Shown piece after piece: positions 17,214 through 26,313 of a stretch of DNA of 36,291 bases. Source of the DNA: Methylothermaceae bacteria B42 (GTDB lineage: Bacteria; Pseudomonadota; Gammaproteobacteria; Methylococcales; Methylothermaceae); NCBI GenBank assembly GCA_001566965.1, contig LSNW01000018.1, forward strand, positions 1 through 36,291, in the 5' to 3' direction. Every line of letters starts with the position of its first letter. Positions within the stretch are counted from its first letter, which is position 1. The notes beneath the pieces were generated by a model that saw only the letters and a program-made list of their open reading frames with translations, was not told where the DNA came from and made no database searches. A program made the position numbers and the translations under genes.

Positions 17214-19007
17214 ATGCGGTATCTATTTTTCTTTTCGGCCTTGCTTTTCCTGATTGGCGACAGCGACGGGATGGCGGCAACTTCCGGCAAACAGGAAGTT
17301 GCCTTCTATATCGAAACCTACGGGGAAATCGCCCCATCACAAAGCCCCCAAGTCGCTACCGCCCATAAGATCTTCAAGCAATTGCGGGCGGTGGCGGACA
17401 AAAACGCCCGCCGCCTGCCGAAACTGGTGGTCGTCAACAGCAAAACCAACGCTTGGGCCATCGCCTTGCCCAGCGGCCATATCGTCCTCTCCAAACACGC
17501 CCTGGATTTGTGTTTCAAAAATGCCGGCGCAGATCTGGCCCAGGCCCGGTTGGCTTTTGTCCTGGGACACGAGTTGGCCCATCTGGCCCACGATGACTAT
17601 TGGCATCAAGAAGTGGAAGAATTTCTCGCCGGCAACCCCGATGCCGAACGGATCGCCCATTTTCTCGACCAGAGCTATGAAGCCCGGGAGGCGGAACTCG
17701 CCGCCGACGACAAAGGTTACATTTATGCGGCCATGGCGGGCTTTCCCGTCGACCGGCTGCTCCGGAAAAACGGCAAGCAGGATTTTTTCGCCTACTGGAT
17801 GCAGCAGACCCAATCCCGCGTCACCGCTTCTCACCCCTTTCCCGAGGACCGGGCCGAACTGCTGCGCCGGCGCTTGGCCATGCTGCAACAACGGGTGGGA
17901 TTTTTTGACTTCGGGGTCCGCCTGGCCCACTTTGGATATTGTGAAGACGCGGTGTACTTCCTCCAGGAATTCCAAAAAGTCTTTCCCGGACGGGCTGTAC
18001 TCAACAACCTGGGCGTCTGTTACTTGCAAATGGCCCGCAATGCCATGAAGCCCAGCCGGGCCTGGTTCTATTGGATGCCCTTTCAGCTCGATGTGGAAAC
18101 CCGGGCGGCGGCCCTCACCCGGGGCGGACCAATGATAGACGAGCAACGCAAATTTCTGAAAAACTATGCAGGTGAGCCGGAAACCGCCGACCAGTACCTG
18201 CAAACCGCCCTGGATTACCTGCAACGGGCCACCCAGGCTGATCCCGCCTATGTGCCGGCAAGGCTCAATCTGGCGATAGTCAATCTCTATCTGGGCCGTC
18301 CCCATCAAGCGCGGGCGGTTCTGAGCGAGGCCCTGCAACTGGCGCCCGATCCTCCGCAAGCCCTTTTGCTGGATGCCCTGGCGCTGTACGAACAAAGCGG
18401 CCCGGACGTGGATCTGTGGCCTTCCGCGGTAGCGCGATTGGAAAAGAGCATATCGAAAGGGCCGGAGTGGGTTTACAATTTGGCCCGCTTGTTGACGGCG
18501 CGGCCACGGATGGAAGAAGCCAACCCTCATTGGAACCGGCTCGCTGCAATTGCCGCCACCTTACCCGATGGTATCCGCGCCCAAGTTTGCGCCATGCAGA
18601 GCAAAACCCCGGCGCTTGCCTGTCTTGCCAGGCAAACTCAAGCGGCCACGGAACCGCCATGGCAGTGGCCGATTCCTGGCAAAGATGCGCCGCCTTTGAC
18701 GCCCACCTTAAGAACAAAGCTATTCTCCGGATGGCAATCCATCCCTTTTGATTGGTACAAGCCCAAGTTATACGGCTTTATTCACCGCAATCCTAAAACT
18801 AAAGTGGAAGTATTGGAAATGAATCAAATGGTTCATCTCCAGGCCGCCAAAGGAGAATTTCCCCTAAAGCTCTCCGACATGCAACAATATTGCCCCAAGC
18901 CATTACAAAAATTCCCGGTTGCCCAAGGCGAACTTTTTCACTGCTACCCCTGGGCGGTGTTGGTACAAGAGGATAAAATTATTCAAATTTGGCAAGTTTC
19001 CCGCTAA
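17214..19007 (+). CDS. Exported M48-family metallopeptidase with TPR-like region
   Basis: The protein has 597 residues from the ATG at 17214, which yields a signal peptide (residues 1-21, DGMA-AT). The zinc motif HELAH lies at 119-123 and the downstream ligand region EAELAADDKG at 159-168, the M48 (HtpX/BepA/LoiP-like) pattern. Preceding it are NAWAIALPSGHIVLSKHAL, typical of M48 cores. From about residue 220 to 460 the protein has helical TPR-like repeats (DYLQRATQADPAYVPARLNLAIVNLYLG). BepA-type enzymes of similar build clear stalled outer-membrane proteins, so a periplasmic quality-control role is plausible. It follows the anti-sigma gene by 19 nt. The C-terminal 130 residues match nothing I know. 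Confidence 0.85.
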   Translation: MRYLFFFSALLFLIGDSDGMAATSGKQEVAFYIETYGEIAPSQSPQVATAHKIFKQLRAVADKNARRLPKLVVVNSKTNAWAIALPSGHIVLSKHALDLCFKNAGADLAQARLAFVLGHELAHLAHDDYWHQEVEEFLAGNPDAERIAHFLDQSYEAREAELAADDKGYIYAAMAGFPVDRLLRKNGKQDFFAYWMQQTQSRVTASHPFPEDRAELLRRRLAMLQQRVGFFDFGVRLAHFGYCEDAVYFLQEFQKVFPGRAVLNNLGVCYLQMARNAMKPSRAWFYWMPFQLDVETRAAALTRGGPMIDEQRKFLKNYAGEPETADQYLQTALDYLQRATQADPAYVPARLNLAIVNLYLGRPHQARAVLSEALQLAPDPPQALLLDALALYEQSGPDVDLWPSAVARLEKSISKGPEWVYNLARLLTARPRMEEANPHWNRLAAIAATLPDGIRAQVCAMQSKTPALACLARQTQAATEPPWQWPIPGKDAPPLTPTLRTKLFSGWQSIPFDWYKPKLYGFIHRNPKTKVEVLEMNQMVHLQAAKGEFPLKLSDMQQYCPKPLQKFPVAQGELFHCYPWAVLVQEDKIIQIWQVSR

Positions 19008-19022
19008 TCAACTCCCAGACCT

Positions 19023-20294
19023 TTGTCCTCCAATCATCCTCTTTCCATTCACCAACAGCCGCTCGCCCAGTTAGCCTCAAAACTGCAAAAACGGCTGCCG
19101 GAAAATTCCTTTTTAATCAATCTGTGCGATAACCGCTTGTGGTTTGCCGCAGGCTTGGCCGCAACCTTTGGAAAACGTCAGATTACCCTGCTTCCCCCCG
19201 CCAATACCCCCGGCGTTATCACGGAACTGCTTAATCTTTTTCCCGAAGCCATCGCCCTGACGGATAGGGAACAAGACCTACCCTGCCCCAAGCTCAATAT
19301 ATCCAGCCTTATAGAACCGGTTAATTGCGGCCGTCATGGATTTGGATCATCAATCCCAACTCTGGATCTGATTGCCTTCACTTCCGGCAGCACCGGCAAA
19401 CCTCAACCCTGGCGTAAAAGCTGGCCAATGCTGGCCCATTGCGCGCGGCTGGCGCTCTCCTCGCTAGGTTTGGCCCGGCAATCCCTGGCCGTCATAGGTA
19501 CCACCCCGCCGCAACATATGTACGGACTGGAAACCTCGGTCATCTGGCCTTTGTGTTCGAAACTGGTCCTGACTGACCAAAAGCCTTTTTATCCCGAGGA
19601 CATCAGGCTCGCCATGGAAAAATCTTCGTTGCCTGTCCTGCTTGCGACAACACCAATGCACTTAAAAGCTTGCATCGACGAGGTTCACCGCTGGCATAAT
19701 CTGGCCGCTGTGGTTTCCTCCACCGCCGCCCTGGATCCGGAACTGGCTGAAACATTTGAGGACAAAACCGGCAAGCCCCTTTGGGAATTGTATGGCAGCA
19801 CCGAAACCCAGTCCTTTGCTTACCGCCGCCCGGCCCGAGAACCCTTATGGCGGCTTTACCCAGGAACGACCCTCCAACAGCGGGGAATGGTATTTTCCCT
19901 GCGCGCGCCTTGGCTGCCAAAACCGTTTGAACTGGCCGATGCTTTCAAACTTTGCGGCGAGGGGAAATTCCAGGTAGTGGGACGGCGAAGCGATCTTGTC
20001 AAAATTGCCGGGAAGAGAATCTCGCTGGCCGAACTCAATCTGCACTTGGCTCGAATTGACGGGGTTCAAGACGGTTGTTTCTACCAAACCAACTACCAAC
20101 GCCTGGGAGCGCTGGTGGTCACTTCCCGTCCCAAGGCTGAAATTTTAACAGCGCTGCGTCAGGTCATTGACGAAGTATTTCTTCCCCGCCCCCTTTACCA
20201 GGTTGAAAAAATACCCCGTAATGCCACCGGCAAGCTTGTCAAATCAGAACTGGAAAAACTGCTCGCCACCCTTTCGCCCTCCAATCTACTGTAA
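19023..20294 (+). CDS. AMP-dependent acyl ligase, ApeH/XanA2-like
   Basis: The protein has 423 residues from a TTG start, 15 nt after the M48 gene. It is an ANL-superfamily adenylating enzyme: the P-loop-like FTSGSTGKPQPWRKSW (about residues 118-133), ELYGSTETQS (A5 motif), FQVVGRRSDLVKIAGKRI (A8 hinge) and the catalytic Lys in PRNATGKLVK near the C-terminus. It is short (about 420 rather than 500-550 residues). The GKPQPWRKSW variant resembles ligases of aryl-polyene and xanthomonadin clusters (ApeH, XanA2), which load an aryl acid for polyene synthesis. That fits the ketosynthase at 2756, though the two are 15 kb apart. Generic acyl-CoA ligase is the alternative. Its 3' end overlaps the convergent gene by 9 nt. 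Confidence 0.75.
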   Translation: MSSNHPLSIHQQPLAQLASKLQKRLPENSFLINLCDNRLWFAAGLAATFGKRQITLLPPANTPGVITELLNLFPEAIALTDREQDLPCPKLNISSLIEPVNCGRHGFGSSIPTLDLIAFTSGSTGKPQPWRKSWPMLAHCARLALSSLGLARQSLAVIGTTPPQHMYGLETSVIWPLCSKLVLTDQKPFYPEDIRLAMEKSSLPVLLATTPMHLKACIDEVHRWHNLAAVVSSTAALDPELAETFEDKTGKPLWELYGSTETQSFAYRRPAREPLWRLYPGTTLQQRGMVFSLRAPWLPKPFELADAFKLCGEGKFQVVGRRSDLVKIAGKRISLAELNLHLARIDGVQDGCFYQTNYQRLGALVVTSRPKAEILTALRQVIDEVFLPRPLYQVEKIPRNATGKLVKSELEKLLATLSPSNLL

Positions 20295-21035
20295 TGCGGA
20301 AACCCGCTTCGGCCCAAAGATTTCCTGAATACCCAATGGCACTTTGGAAGGCTCCAATTTCAGCGTGTAATGGGTTTTTCCTGAATTAGGCTGATACTCA
20401 AACACCATGGAACGGAATCCTGGCGCCGCAATCTTGACCAGCAATGGTTTGGATTCTGTAATAACAAACCGGGTGTCCGTTGCAAATTCCTTGATGACTT
20501 GACGGGTTGCGGGATCCATATAGGTAACGATAATCTTCTCGGGCCGCTTATCAGCGGGCATCACCAAGGTCACAACAGCAACCTTCTTGAGGGGAATTGC
20601 CTGAAATTGGGGGAAATGCTTGCTGCGGGTTTTAGAAGGCTCCACCTTCACCGTCTTATCCACCACAGCGCACTGATCCTTTTCCGCCAGCGCCTGATTG
20701 TGATAGGGACTGACGATATTCAGCGCCGCAAACACGGTAAATCCCCTCGTAAAGGCATCCAACCGGTTACTGGGTTGATAGATCCAGCACAAAACACCGC
20801 CCAGGATAATCAAAATAACAAACGGAACTGCTACCCCGGACAGGCTCTGGGTGAAGTGGTCATTGATAATATTGCCGAGTTTGACCAAAGCGGCGGATTC
20901 GTTATTACTGAAGAGATCGGTCAAACCGTAGCAGAATGACCCCAGTATGCCGCTGATGATTAATTTAGCAGGCGACTCCGCCTTCTTCTTTTCTTTGACT
21001 TGCGTCTGATTCAAGTCCACGGATGTGGTATTCAT
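20286..21035 (-). CDS. Hypothetical membrane protein
   Basis: The protein has 249 residues. The N-terminus is Lys/Glu-rich, followed by two or three hydrophobic segments (about residues 24-40, 66-86 and 93-108). The C-terminal 130 residues are probably extracytoplasmic and beta-rich (PLKKVAVVTLVMPADKRPEKIIVTYMD; FVITESKPLLVKIAAPGFRSMVFEY). It ends convergently inside the last codons of the ligase gene. The 230 nt upstream show no clear element. I recognise no family. Confidence 0.6.
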   Translation of the reverse strand: MNTTSVDLNQTQVKEKKKAESPAKLIISGILGSFCYGLTDLFSNNESAALVKLGNIINDHFTQSLSGVAVPFVILIILGGVLCWIYQPSNRLDAFTRGFTVFAALNIVSPYHNQALAEKDQCAVVDKTVKVEPSKTRSKHFPQFQAIPLKKVAVVTLVMPADKRPEKIIVTYMDPATRQVIKEFATDTRFVITESKPLLVKIAAPGFRSMVFEYQPNSGKTHYTLKLEPSKVPLGIQEIFGPKRVSALQ

Positions 21036-21266
21036 TTCCGGCCTCGCAAATAATAGTTATGCCTCTGAATTGAGCCAACCTGGCATCATAGAATTTTTTT
21101 CCGCATAACCAAGTAACACAGTAGGTTTTTAGGGCAGCTTAACTTAAACCCTAGAGCAAGGACAGGTATTTTTACCATTCTGACTGTATCAGGAAAATGC
21201 CTAGAAGCGTGGTAAAAAATGCTCGCTAGAACTTTAACGATGTTTTCGATGGCAATGGGAGAATGA

Positions 21267-22772
21267 TTAACTAAGCCTTTGCCACAAACTGTCTTGATCC
21301 GGGATTTCCGCAATCGCCTGCGCCGCCATCACGCCCGACAAAACCGCGCCATAAACACCGCCCCCTGGCGCACTCCAGTGGCCCGCCAGATATAATCCAT
21401 CCACGGGCGTTTTCGAACCCGGTCGGCCAGGGCCGATTTGCTGTGGCGTTGGGGCCCAACCGTAAGCCGAGCCGTTATGGTTCAAGGTGTAGCGTTCTAA
21501 GGTTCTAGGGGTGCCCGATTCTACCAGCAGAAGATGGTCGCTTAATCCAGGAAGCCTGTCTTCCGCCAAAGCCAGTAATCTATCACAATAAGTTTGCTTG
21601 GCTGTTCGCCATGACGGATTGTGATGGTGGTGGGCCAAGGTCGTCAACATCACCAAGTGTTGTCCCGGCGCCAACGAGGGATCGGTATGGGTGGGTATGG
21701 TGATGGAAAACCAATCCACCTCTCCCGCCTTGGTCCTCTGGAAGTGATTATCATGATCAAAATGTGGAAAATGGAATGATTCATGCCATTTCCCATCAAT
21801 CCTGTTCCGGTCCACCGCCAGATAAACCACAAAAGCCGAAACCGAAGGCTGCAATCTTCGTATCCGCTTCAGAAACCGGGCGTTGACTTGATCGGCGGGC
21901 AGCATTTGCTGGAAGGTCTGGAACAGATCCACGTTGGAAATCACCACCGGCGCCCGGATTTCCTGGCCAGTATCGGTGGCCACCCCCACGGCGCACCCCT
22001 GTTCGGTGAGAATGCGCCGCACCCCCATCCGGTACAGTATTTCTCCTCCCATCGATTGAATGGATTCGGCCAGGGCATCCGCCAAGGTTTGAAACGACCC
22101 CCGGCAATATCCTGCACCATCACAAATATAGCCAACCAACATCAATGCCCAGTAAAGAAAGGACAGTTGCCTCGGGGGTAACCCCAAATAGGGCCATAAT
22201 GCGCCAAGTACCGCCTTGAGCGCCTCATCGTCAAAATAGTGGTCCAAGACTTCGCCCAAAGTGGCATGGCGGTATTGGTGCAGAAGCACAGGGTTTTGGG
22301 CGTGTCCCGCCGCCGAGTGGGAAGTTTCATCGGCCAGCTTCTCGGTCAGGGCCAAGAAGGCCCGGAGCTTTTCCGCCTGCCCCGGAAAATATTCCGAAAT
22401 CGCCGACTCGAAGCGGGCCATTCCCTGGGGCAAGGCTATTTCCAACCCTGGAAAAAATACATGAGCGATCGGGTCCAGGGGCAGAAAGGTGACTTTTGAA
22501 CTCAGGCCGAGATGTTCCACCAGCAGGGCCAGGATTCGCCGGTAATCCGGGCCGGTGCTGGCGCATCCTCCCACGGCATGTACCCCGGAATCAAAGCGCC
22601 AGCCCCGGCGGCTGAATCCGTGCATATAGCCGCCGGGGCGGTCATGACGCTCGATCACCAAAACCGAACGGCCTAATTTGGCCAGCAGAGACGCTGCCGT
22701 CAGCCCGCCCGCGCCGGCGCCGATGACAATGACGTCATATTGCTCCAGGCGCGATTCCCGGTGGAAATTCAC
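21267..22772 (-). CDS. CrtI/retinol-saturase-like FAD-dependent oxidoreductase
   Basis: The protein has 501 residues. The N-terminal dinucleotide-binding fold is complete: GAGAGG (Gly18, Gly20, Gly23), acidic Glu41 at the end of the second strand, and RPGGYMHGF. The C-terminal FAD motif is VDGLYLAGHWSAPGGGVYGAVLSG. The overall build matches phytoene desaturase/carotenoid isomerase/retinol-saturase proteins, which introduce, shift or reduce double bonds in polyenes. The gene is preceded by a small lipoprotein gene 9 nt away and sits between an ApeH-like ligase and the carrier-protein operon. An acyl-polyene or carotenoid substrate is plausible, but no other carotenoid gene is visible. Confidence 0.8.
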   Translation of the reverse strand: MNFHRESRLEQYDVIVIGAGAGGLTAASLLAKLGRSVLVIERHDRPGGYMHGFSRRGWRFDSGVHAVGGCASTGPDYRRILALLVEHLGLSSKVTFLPLDPIAHVFFPGLEIALPQGMARFESAISEYFPGQAEKLRAFLALTEKLADETSHSAAGHAQNPVLLHQYRHATLGEVLDHYFDDEALKAVLGALWPYLGLPPRQLSFLYWALMLVGYICDGAGYCRGSFQTLADALAESIQSMGGEILYRMGVRRILTEQGCAVGVATDTGQEIRAPVVISNVDLFQTFQQMLPADQVNARFLKRIRRLQPSVSAFVVYLAVDRNRIDGKWHESFHFPHFDHDNHFQRTKAGEVDWFSITIPTHTDPSLAPGQHLVMLTTLAHHHHNPSWRTAKQTYCDRLLALAEDRLPGLSDHLLLVESGTPRTLERYTLNHNGSAYGWAPTPQQIGPGRPGSKTPVDGLYLAGHWSAPGGGVYGAVLSGVMAAQAIAEIPDQDSLWQRLS

Positions 22773-22781
22773 CCCTCAAAC

Positions 22782-23234
22782 TCAATCGGCATAACCGTCT
22801 TCGGTGGGATCATAAATGACTTTAAAAACTTTATAGACCCCGGTCCCCAACGCACCGCTGGGAGTAAAGACGATCCGCCCCTGACCCTTATAAAGCGCCT
22901 CTTTGCGGTGAGTATCCGGACCGAAATAGAAAGGAATCCAGGTTTTACCCGTTAAATAAGTTTTAATTTCCGAAGGTTGCCCGATCAGGTCGTACACCCG
23001 CCCCTCGCTCATCCCTTTTTTCACCTTGGCAAAAGGGCTGTTGGCGGGGATATCTTCGCTGGAGAAATCAGTCGGACTGGTGCCGCGCTGAATTTTTGCC
23101 GAAGACTTGTCCGCCTGCGCTACTGGCGCCTCTTTCGCCGCCGACTGATTGGATCCGGATGATCCTTGAGTGGCGCATCCCGCGAAGAGACCCGCGCTAA
23201 TGCCAAAAACCAGTAGAGCACGTTTATTTAGCAT
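22782..23234 (-). CDS. BamE-like lipoprotein
   Basis: The protein has 150 residues. The lipoprotein signal ends at Cys19 (GLFAGC). A Ser/Ala/Lys-rich linker follows, then residues about 66-145 in a BamE/SmpA-like pattern: FAKVKKGMSEGRVYDLIGQPSE, then strands ending with VFKVIYDPTEDGYAD. It is transcribed divergently from the carrier-protein operon across a 74-nt gap that must hold both promoters, and it is probably co-transcribed with the flavoprotein. The role is unknown. Confidence 0.65.
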   Translation of the reverse strand: MLNKRALLVFGISAGLFAGCATQGSSGSNQSAAKEAPVAQADKSSAKIQRGTSPTDFSSEDIPANSPFAKVKKGMSEGRVYDLIGQPSEIKTYLTGKTWIPFYFGPDTHRKEALYKGQGRIVFTPSGALGTGVYKVFKVIYDPTEDGYAD

Positions 23235-23308
23235 ATTTCCCCCTTATTCTCTTATTATTCGAAATCAGTATGGTATCTTTAATTTATCCTTGAAAACAAA
23301 TCCACGTT

Positions 23309-23554
23309 ATGAGTGATATCAAAAGCAAACTCCGCGACTTTATCCTGGGGGAACTCATTTACTGCGAAGATCCCGCCCGGTTCGGCGATGACGAGGATCT
23401 TTTGGAAGCTGGCCTCGACAGCCTGGGGATCATGCGGCTCATCATGTTCGCGGAACGGGAATTTAACATTACCTTGCCCGACACCGAGGTAGAACCCGAT
23501 TCCGTCCGCAGCTTAAATGCCTTAACCCATTGGATTGAATCTCACCGTTCATGA
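23309..23554 (+). CDS. Stand-alone acyl/peptidyl carrier protein
   Basis: The protein has 81 residues. It has the four-helix carrier pattern with phosphopantetheine site Ser38 in LLEAGLDSLGIMRLIMFAE. The size and the DSLLE/GLDS style fit stand-alone carriers such as PltL or D-alanyl carrier proteins. Its stop overlaps the start of the condensation-like gene by 4 nt, and the adenylation gene follows. The carrier therefore most likely receives the acid activated by that enzyme. No phosphopantetheinyl transferase is in the window. Confidence 0.9.
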   Translation: MSDIKSKLRDFILGELIYCEDPARFGDDEDLLEAGLDSLGIMRLIMFAEREFNITLPDTEVEPDSVRSLNALTHWIESHRS

Positions 23555-24867
23555 AACCTGATACGCTGCTTTTCAGTCCCGCCGATCATGTGATGCTGGT
23601 GATGGACCGGGAAATTCAAGCCGGCGGCATGCCGGGCTCTTGGTGTGGATTTGGCCTGGAACTGGCGGGCATCCCAAGGATGAGTGACATACGCCAGGGT
23701 TTAACGGAACTGGAACAGGCTTTCCCTACCCTTGCCGGCCGCATGATTCGCAAAGGAAAACGCTATGGCTGGCAAACCACGGATCAGATAATCCCCCTGT
23801 TTCACCATAAGATTGCCGATACCATGGAAGAGGATGCCTTTTTCCAACGCGCCGTCATGGATATCATGAATTCCTCTTCCGACGCTTTTGCGCATCACAC
23901 CCGGCCACTGGTCTTCCATTTGATTGAAGGCAGGCAAAAGGCCATTCTGCTGGCGCGTTGGCTCCATCCTTTGCTGGATGCCGGCGGCGTCAAACGCTTG
24001 TTTGACTTTCTGATGAGCGCCAAACCCGAGCGGCAAAAATTTCTGAAGGGCGATCACTCCCTGGTTTCCAAAAAGCTCCACGGCTGGCCATGGTGGCACA
24101 AATTACGCCTGTTCTGGCGCGGAAAAAATCATAATGCATGGATCGACCGGCTCGGCAGCAGCCTGCCCACCCCGGAACTAACCTCCGATTCAACCTCCCG
24201 GCAACTGGTGACCGCCCGCTTGAAGCTGACGGAAGAAGAAACCCGGCAAGTGCTCCAAAACCTGCAACGCCGCGTGGGACTGGGTGGACAATCACTGTAT
24301 TTCATCGCCGGTTTGATGCGGGCCCTGGAAACGATGGATATTGCCGTCCACAAGGATGCCTGGTGTATTCCCTATGCCTTCAACCTCAGGCCAGCCAACG
24401 CGCCGGTACCGGTCACCGGCAATCAGGTCAGCGTTCTTTTCGCCCAGGCACCCCATGAAATCGTCAAAAACCGGGAGAGCCTGTTTGCCCACCTCAAACA
24501 GCAATACGCCGACACCGTCCGCCAGGAACTGGACATGGCCTACCTGCCCCTGATGTGGCTTGGCCAATGGTTGTCCCTGGAAAAATTCGGCCGCATCCTG
24601 CGCCAACAACCTACCGGCGGCGAACGCAGTTCCGCCTGGTTTTCCGATATCGGGGAAATCCGCTTTGCCAAATCGGATTTCCTGGGCGCGCCCATCACCG
24701 ATGTTCATCACGCCACCTTCGTCACCGCCCCACCCTCGCTGGCGGTACTGTTCAGCCGTTTTAACGGACAACTGAATGCCGCGATCAATTACCTGCAACC
24801 GGATTTTTCGCCCCAGTGGATAGCAAAATTTACCCAGGCGCTCAAAGAAGAATTATTGGCGGAATAA
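23551..24867 (+). CDS. Stand-alone condensation-like acyltransferase
   Basis: The protein has 438 residues. It resembles the chloramphenicol-acetyltransferase/condensation/WES superfamily. The HHxxxDG site appears as WLHPLLDAGG: the second, catalytic His is kept (His139), as is the Asp (Asp143), but the first His is Leu and the Gly is Ala. The second half has the FNLRPANAPVPVTGNQVSVLFA segment, like the latch/floor-loop region (usual sense: R..N..G). It is flanked by carrier and adenylation genes with overlaps of 4 nt and a gap of 3 nt. It could transfer the carrier-bound acyl group to an amine, alcohol or second carrier. A catalytically altered or non-condensing homologue is the alternative. 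Confidence 0.75.
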   Translation: MKPDTLLFSPADHVMLVMDREIQAGGMPGSWCGFGLELAGIPRMSDIRQGLTELEQAFPTLAGRMIRKGKRYGWQTTDQIIPLFHHKIADTMEEDAFFQRAVMDIMNSSSDAFAHHTRPLVFHLIEGRQKAILLARWLHPLLDAGGVKRLFDFLMSAKPERQKFLKGDHSLVSKKLHGWPWWHKLRLFWRGKNHNAWIDRLGSSLPTPELTSDSTSRQLVTARLKLTEEETRQVLQNLQRRVGLGGQSLYFIAGLMRALETMDIAVHKDAWCIPYAFNLRPANAPVPVTGNQVSVLFAQAPHEIVKNRESLFAHLKQQYADTVRQELDMAYLPLMWLGQWLSLEKFGRILRQQPTGGERSSAWFSDIGEIRFAKSDFLGAPITDVHHATFVTAPPSLAVLFSRFNGQLNAAINYLQPDFSPQWIAKFTQALKEELLAE

Positions 24868-24870
24868 TTC

Positions 24871-26313
24871 ATGGATCTATTGCAGGGCTTCCGTCACCAG
24901 TTGCAAATGAACCCAGCGGCCCCATGCCTGACGGAAGGCCAGACAGTTTTGTCATACGCGCAAGCCGCCCGCCGCGCGGGTGGAATCGCCAAGGCCCTGC
25001 GGGCAGTGGCTTTGGCGCCGAACCGGCCGGTCGCCATCGCCGCCCCCAAGGGCGTTGATGCCGCCTGCGCGGTTCTGGGCATCCTGGCCTCGGGCCACTG
25101 TTATCTGCCCCTGGATATGAAAGGCCCGGAGACAAGAAGGCGCCAAATCCTCTTGGACAGCCACGCGGGCGCTATCGTCACACCCCTTGCCAGGCCGGGT
25201 TTGGACAGTCTCCCCGCCCTTGTTCTGGAGGAAATCCCGGAGGCGGACTTTCCATCGCAGTCCCCATTGCCGGAATCTCTCGCCGCGATCCTCTATACTT
25301 CTGGCTCCACCGGCACGCCCAAAGGGGTGGCCCTCAGCCACTCTGCCATCCAAGCTTTTAGCCAATGGGCGCGGCGGCTGGTCCGGCTTGGTCCCAAAGA
25401 CCGCATCGCCGCCATCGCCCCGCTGCATTTTGATCTGTCCACTTTCGACCTGTTTTCCGTTCTCGGCGCTGGCGCCTGTCTCGACTTTCTCCCGGATGCG
25501 CTAACCTCTGCCCCAAGCCGTTTGACGGAATGGCTTGAAACCCGTGAAATCACCGGCTTCTATACCGTCCCCTCGCTGTTATCTTTTTGGACCTGGAAGG
25601 GAAATCTGAAACAAGCACAACTGAAACACTTGCGCTTCATTCTTTTTGCCGGCGAACCCTTCCCCACCCCTCAGTTGCGGGAGTTAGCCAACCTGCTCCC
25701 AACAGTAGCACTCCATAATCTGTACGGCCCCACGGAAACCAATGTGTGTTGCCACTGGCCCGTGGACCGTGCCCGCTTGCCCGGCGATCAGCCCATCCCC
25801 ATCGGCAAGCCCGCCTGCGGTGATAAACTTAGAATCGACCCAGACACCGGTGAATTGCAAGTCAAAGGCCCGACTTTGTTCAGTGGCTACTGGCGGCAAG
25901 GCAAATTACAAACCACCTTGACTCGCGACGGCTGGTACCGAACCGGTGACCGGGTTTCTATTAATAACCTGGGGGAATATGTCTGGCAAGGGAGGCTGGA
26001 CCGGATGGTGAAAATCTCAGGCCACCGGGTGGAACCGGCGGAGGTGGAAGCAGTTTTATCAGCTTTGACAAGCGTGAGGGAATGCGCCGTCGTTGCCATA
26101 GAAGGTGACTTCGGCATGGAACTGGCCGCTGCTGTCGTTTTAGAGCAGGACACGGCAATTACCCAAATCAGACAAGAATTAAAACAACGATTGCCAAGTT
26201 ATATGCTTCCCAATCAATGGAAGGCTTTCTCTTCTCTACCGCTTTTGGCCAATGGCAAGCTGGATTTACAGGCTATTGGGAACTTTTTCAGCAAAAAACC
26301 ATGTGACAAATAA
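24871..26313 (+). CDS. Stand-alone adenylation enzyme, predicted L-prolyl-AMP ligase
   Basis: The protein has 480 residues and is a full A domain without fused carrier. Core motifs: LYTSGSTGTPKG (A3), HFDLSTFDLF (A4), NLYGPTET (A5), GYWRQ and WYRTGD (A6/A7), GRLDRMVKISGHRVEPAEVE (A8) and catalytic Lys463 in NGKLD (A10). The pocket residues read by position are Asp188, Leu189, Phe192, Tyr231, Leu258, Ala260, Leu284, Val292 and Cys293, giving DLFYLALVC. I remember DLxYLALVC-type codes for proline enzymes that feed pyrrole-2-carboxyl carriers (PltF/CloN4/RedM type). It would charge the carrier at 23309. The dehydrogenase at 28805 completes the known three-enzyme set. Activity on another small amino acid cannot be excluded. 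Confidence 0.85.
   Translation: MDLLQGFRHQLQMNPAAPCLTEGQTVLSYAQAARRAGGIAKALRAVALAPNRPVAIAAPKGVDAACAVLGILASGHCYLPLDMKGPETRRRQILLDSHAGAIVTPLARPGLDSLPALVLEEIPEADFPSQSPLPESLAAILYTSGSTGTPKGVALSHSAIQAFSQWARRLVRLGPKDRIAAIAPLHFDLSTFDLFSVLGAGACLDFLPDALTSAPSRLTEWLETREITGFYTVPSLLSFWTWKGNLKQAQLKHLRFILFAGEPFPTPQLRELANLLPTVALHNLYGPTETNVCCHWPVDRARLPGDQPIPIGKPACGDKLRIDPDTGELQVKGPTLFSGYWRQGKLQTTLTRDGWYRTGDRVSINNLGEYVWQGRLDRMVKISGHRVEPAEVEAVLSALTSVRECAVVAIEGDFGMELAAAVVLEQDTAITQIRQELKQRLPSYMLPNQWKAFSSLPLLANGKLDLQAIGNFFSKKPCDK

Noticed and set aside
17337-18530. A 397-codon minus-strand frame
   Set aside because: It is antisense to the M48 peptidase, whose HELAH motif and signal peptide are clear.
21086-21313. 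A 75-codon minus-strand frame after the flavoprotein gene
   Set aside because: It overlaps the flavoprotein 3' end in another frame, and has no good ribosome-binding site or recognisable domain.
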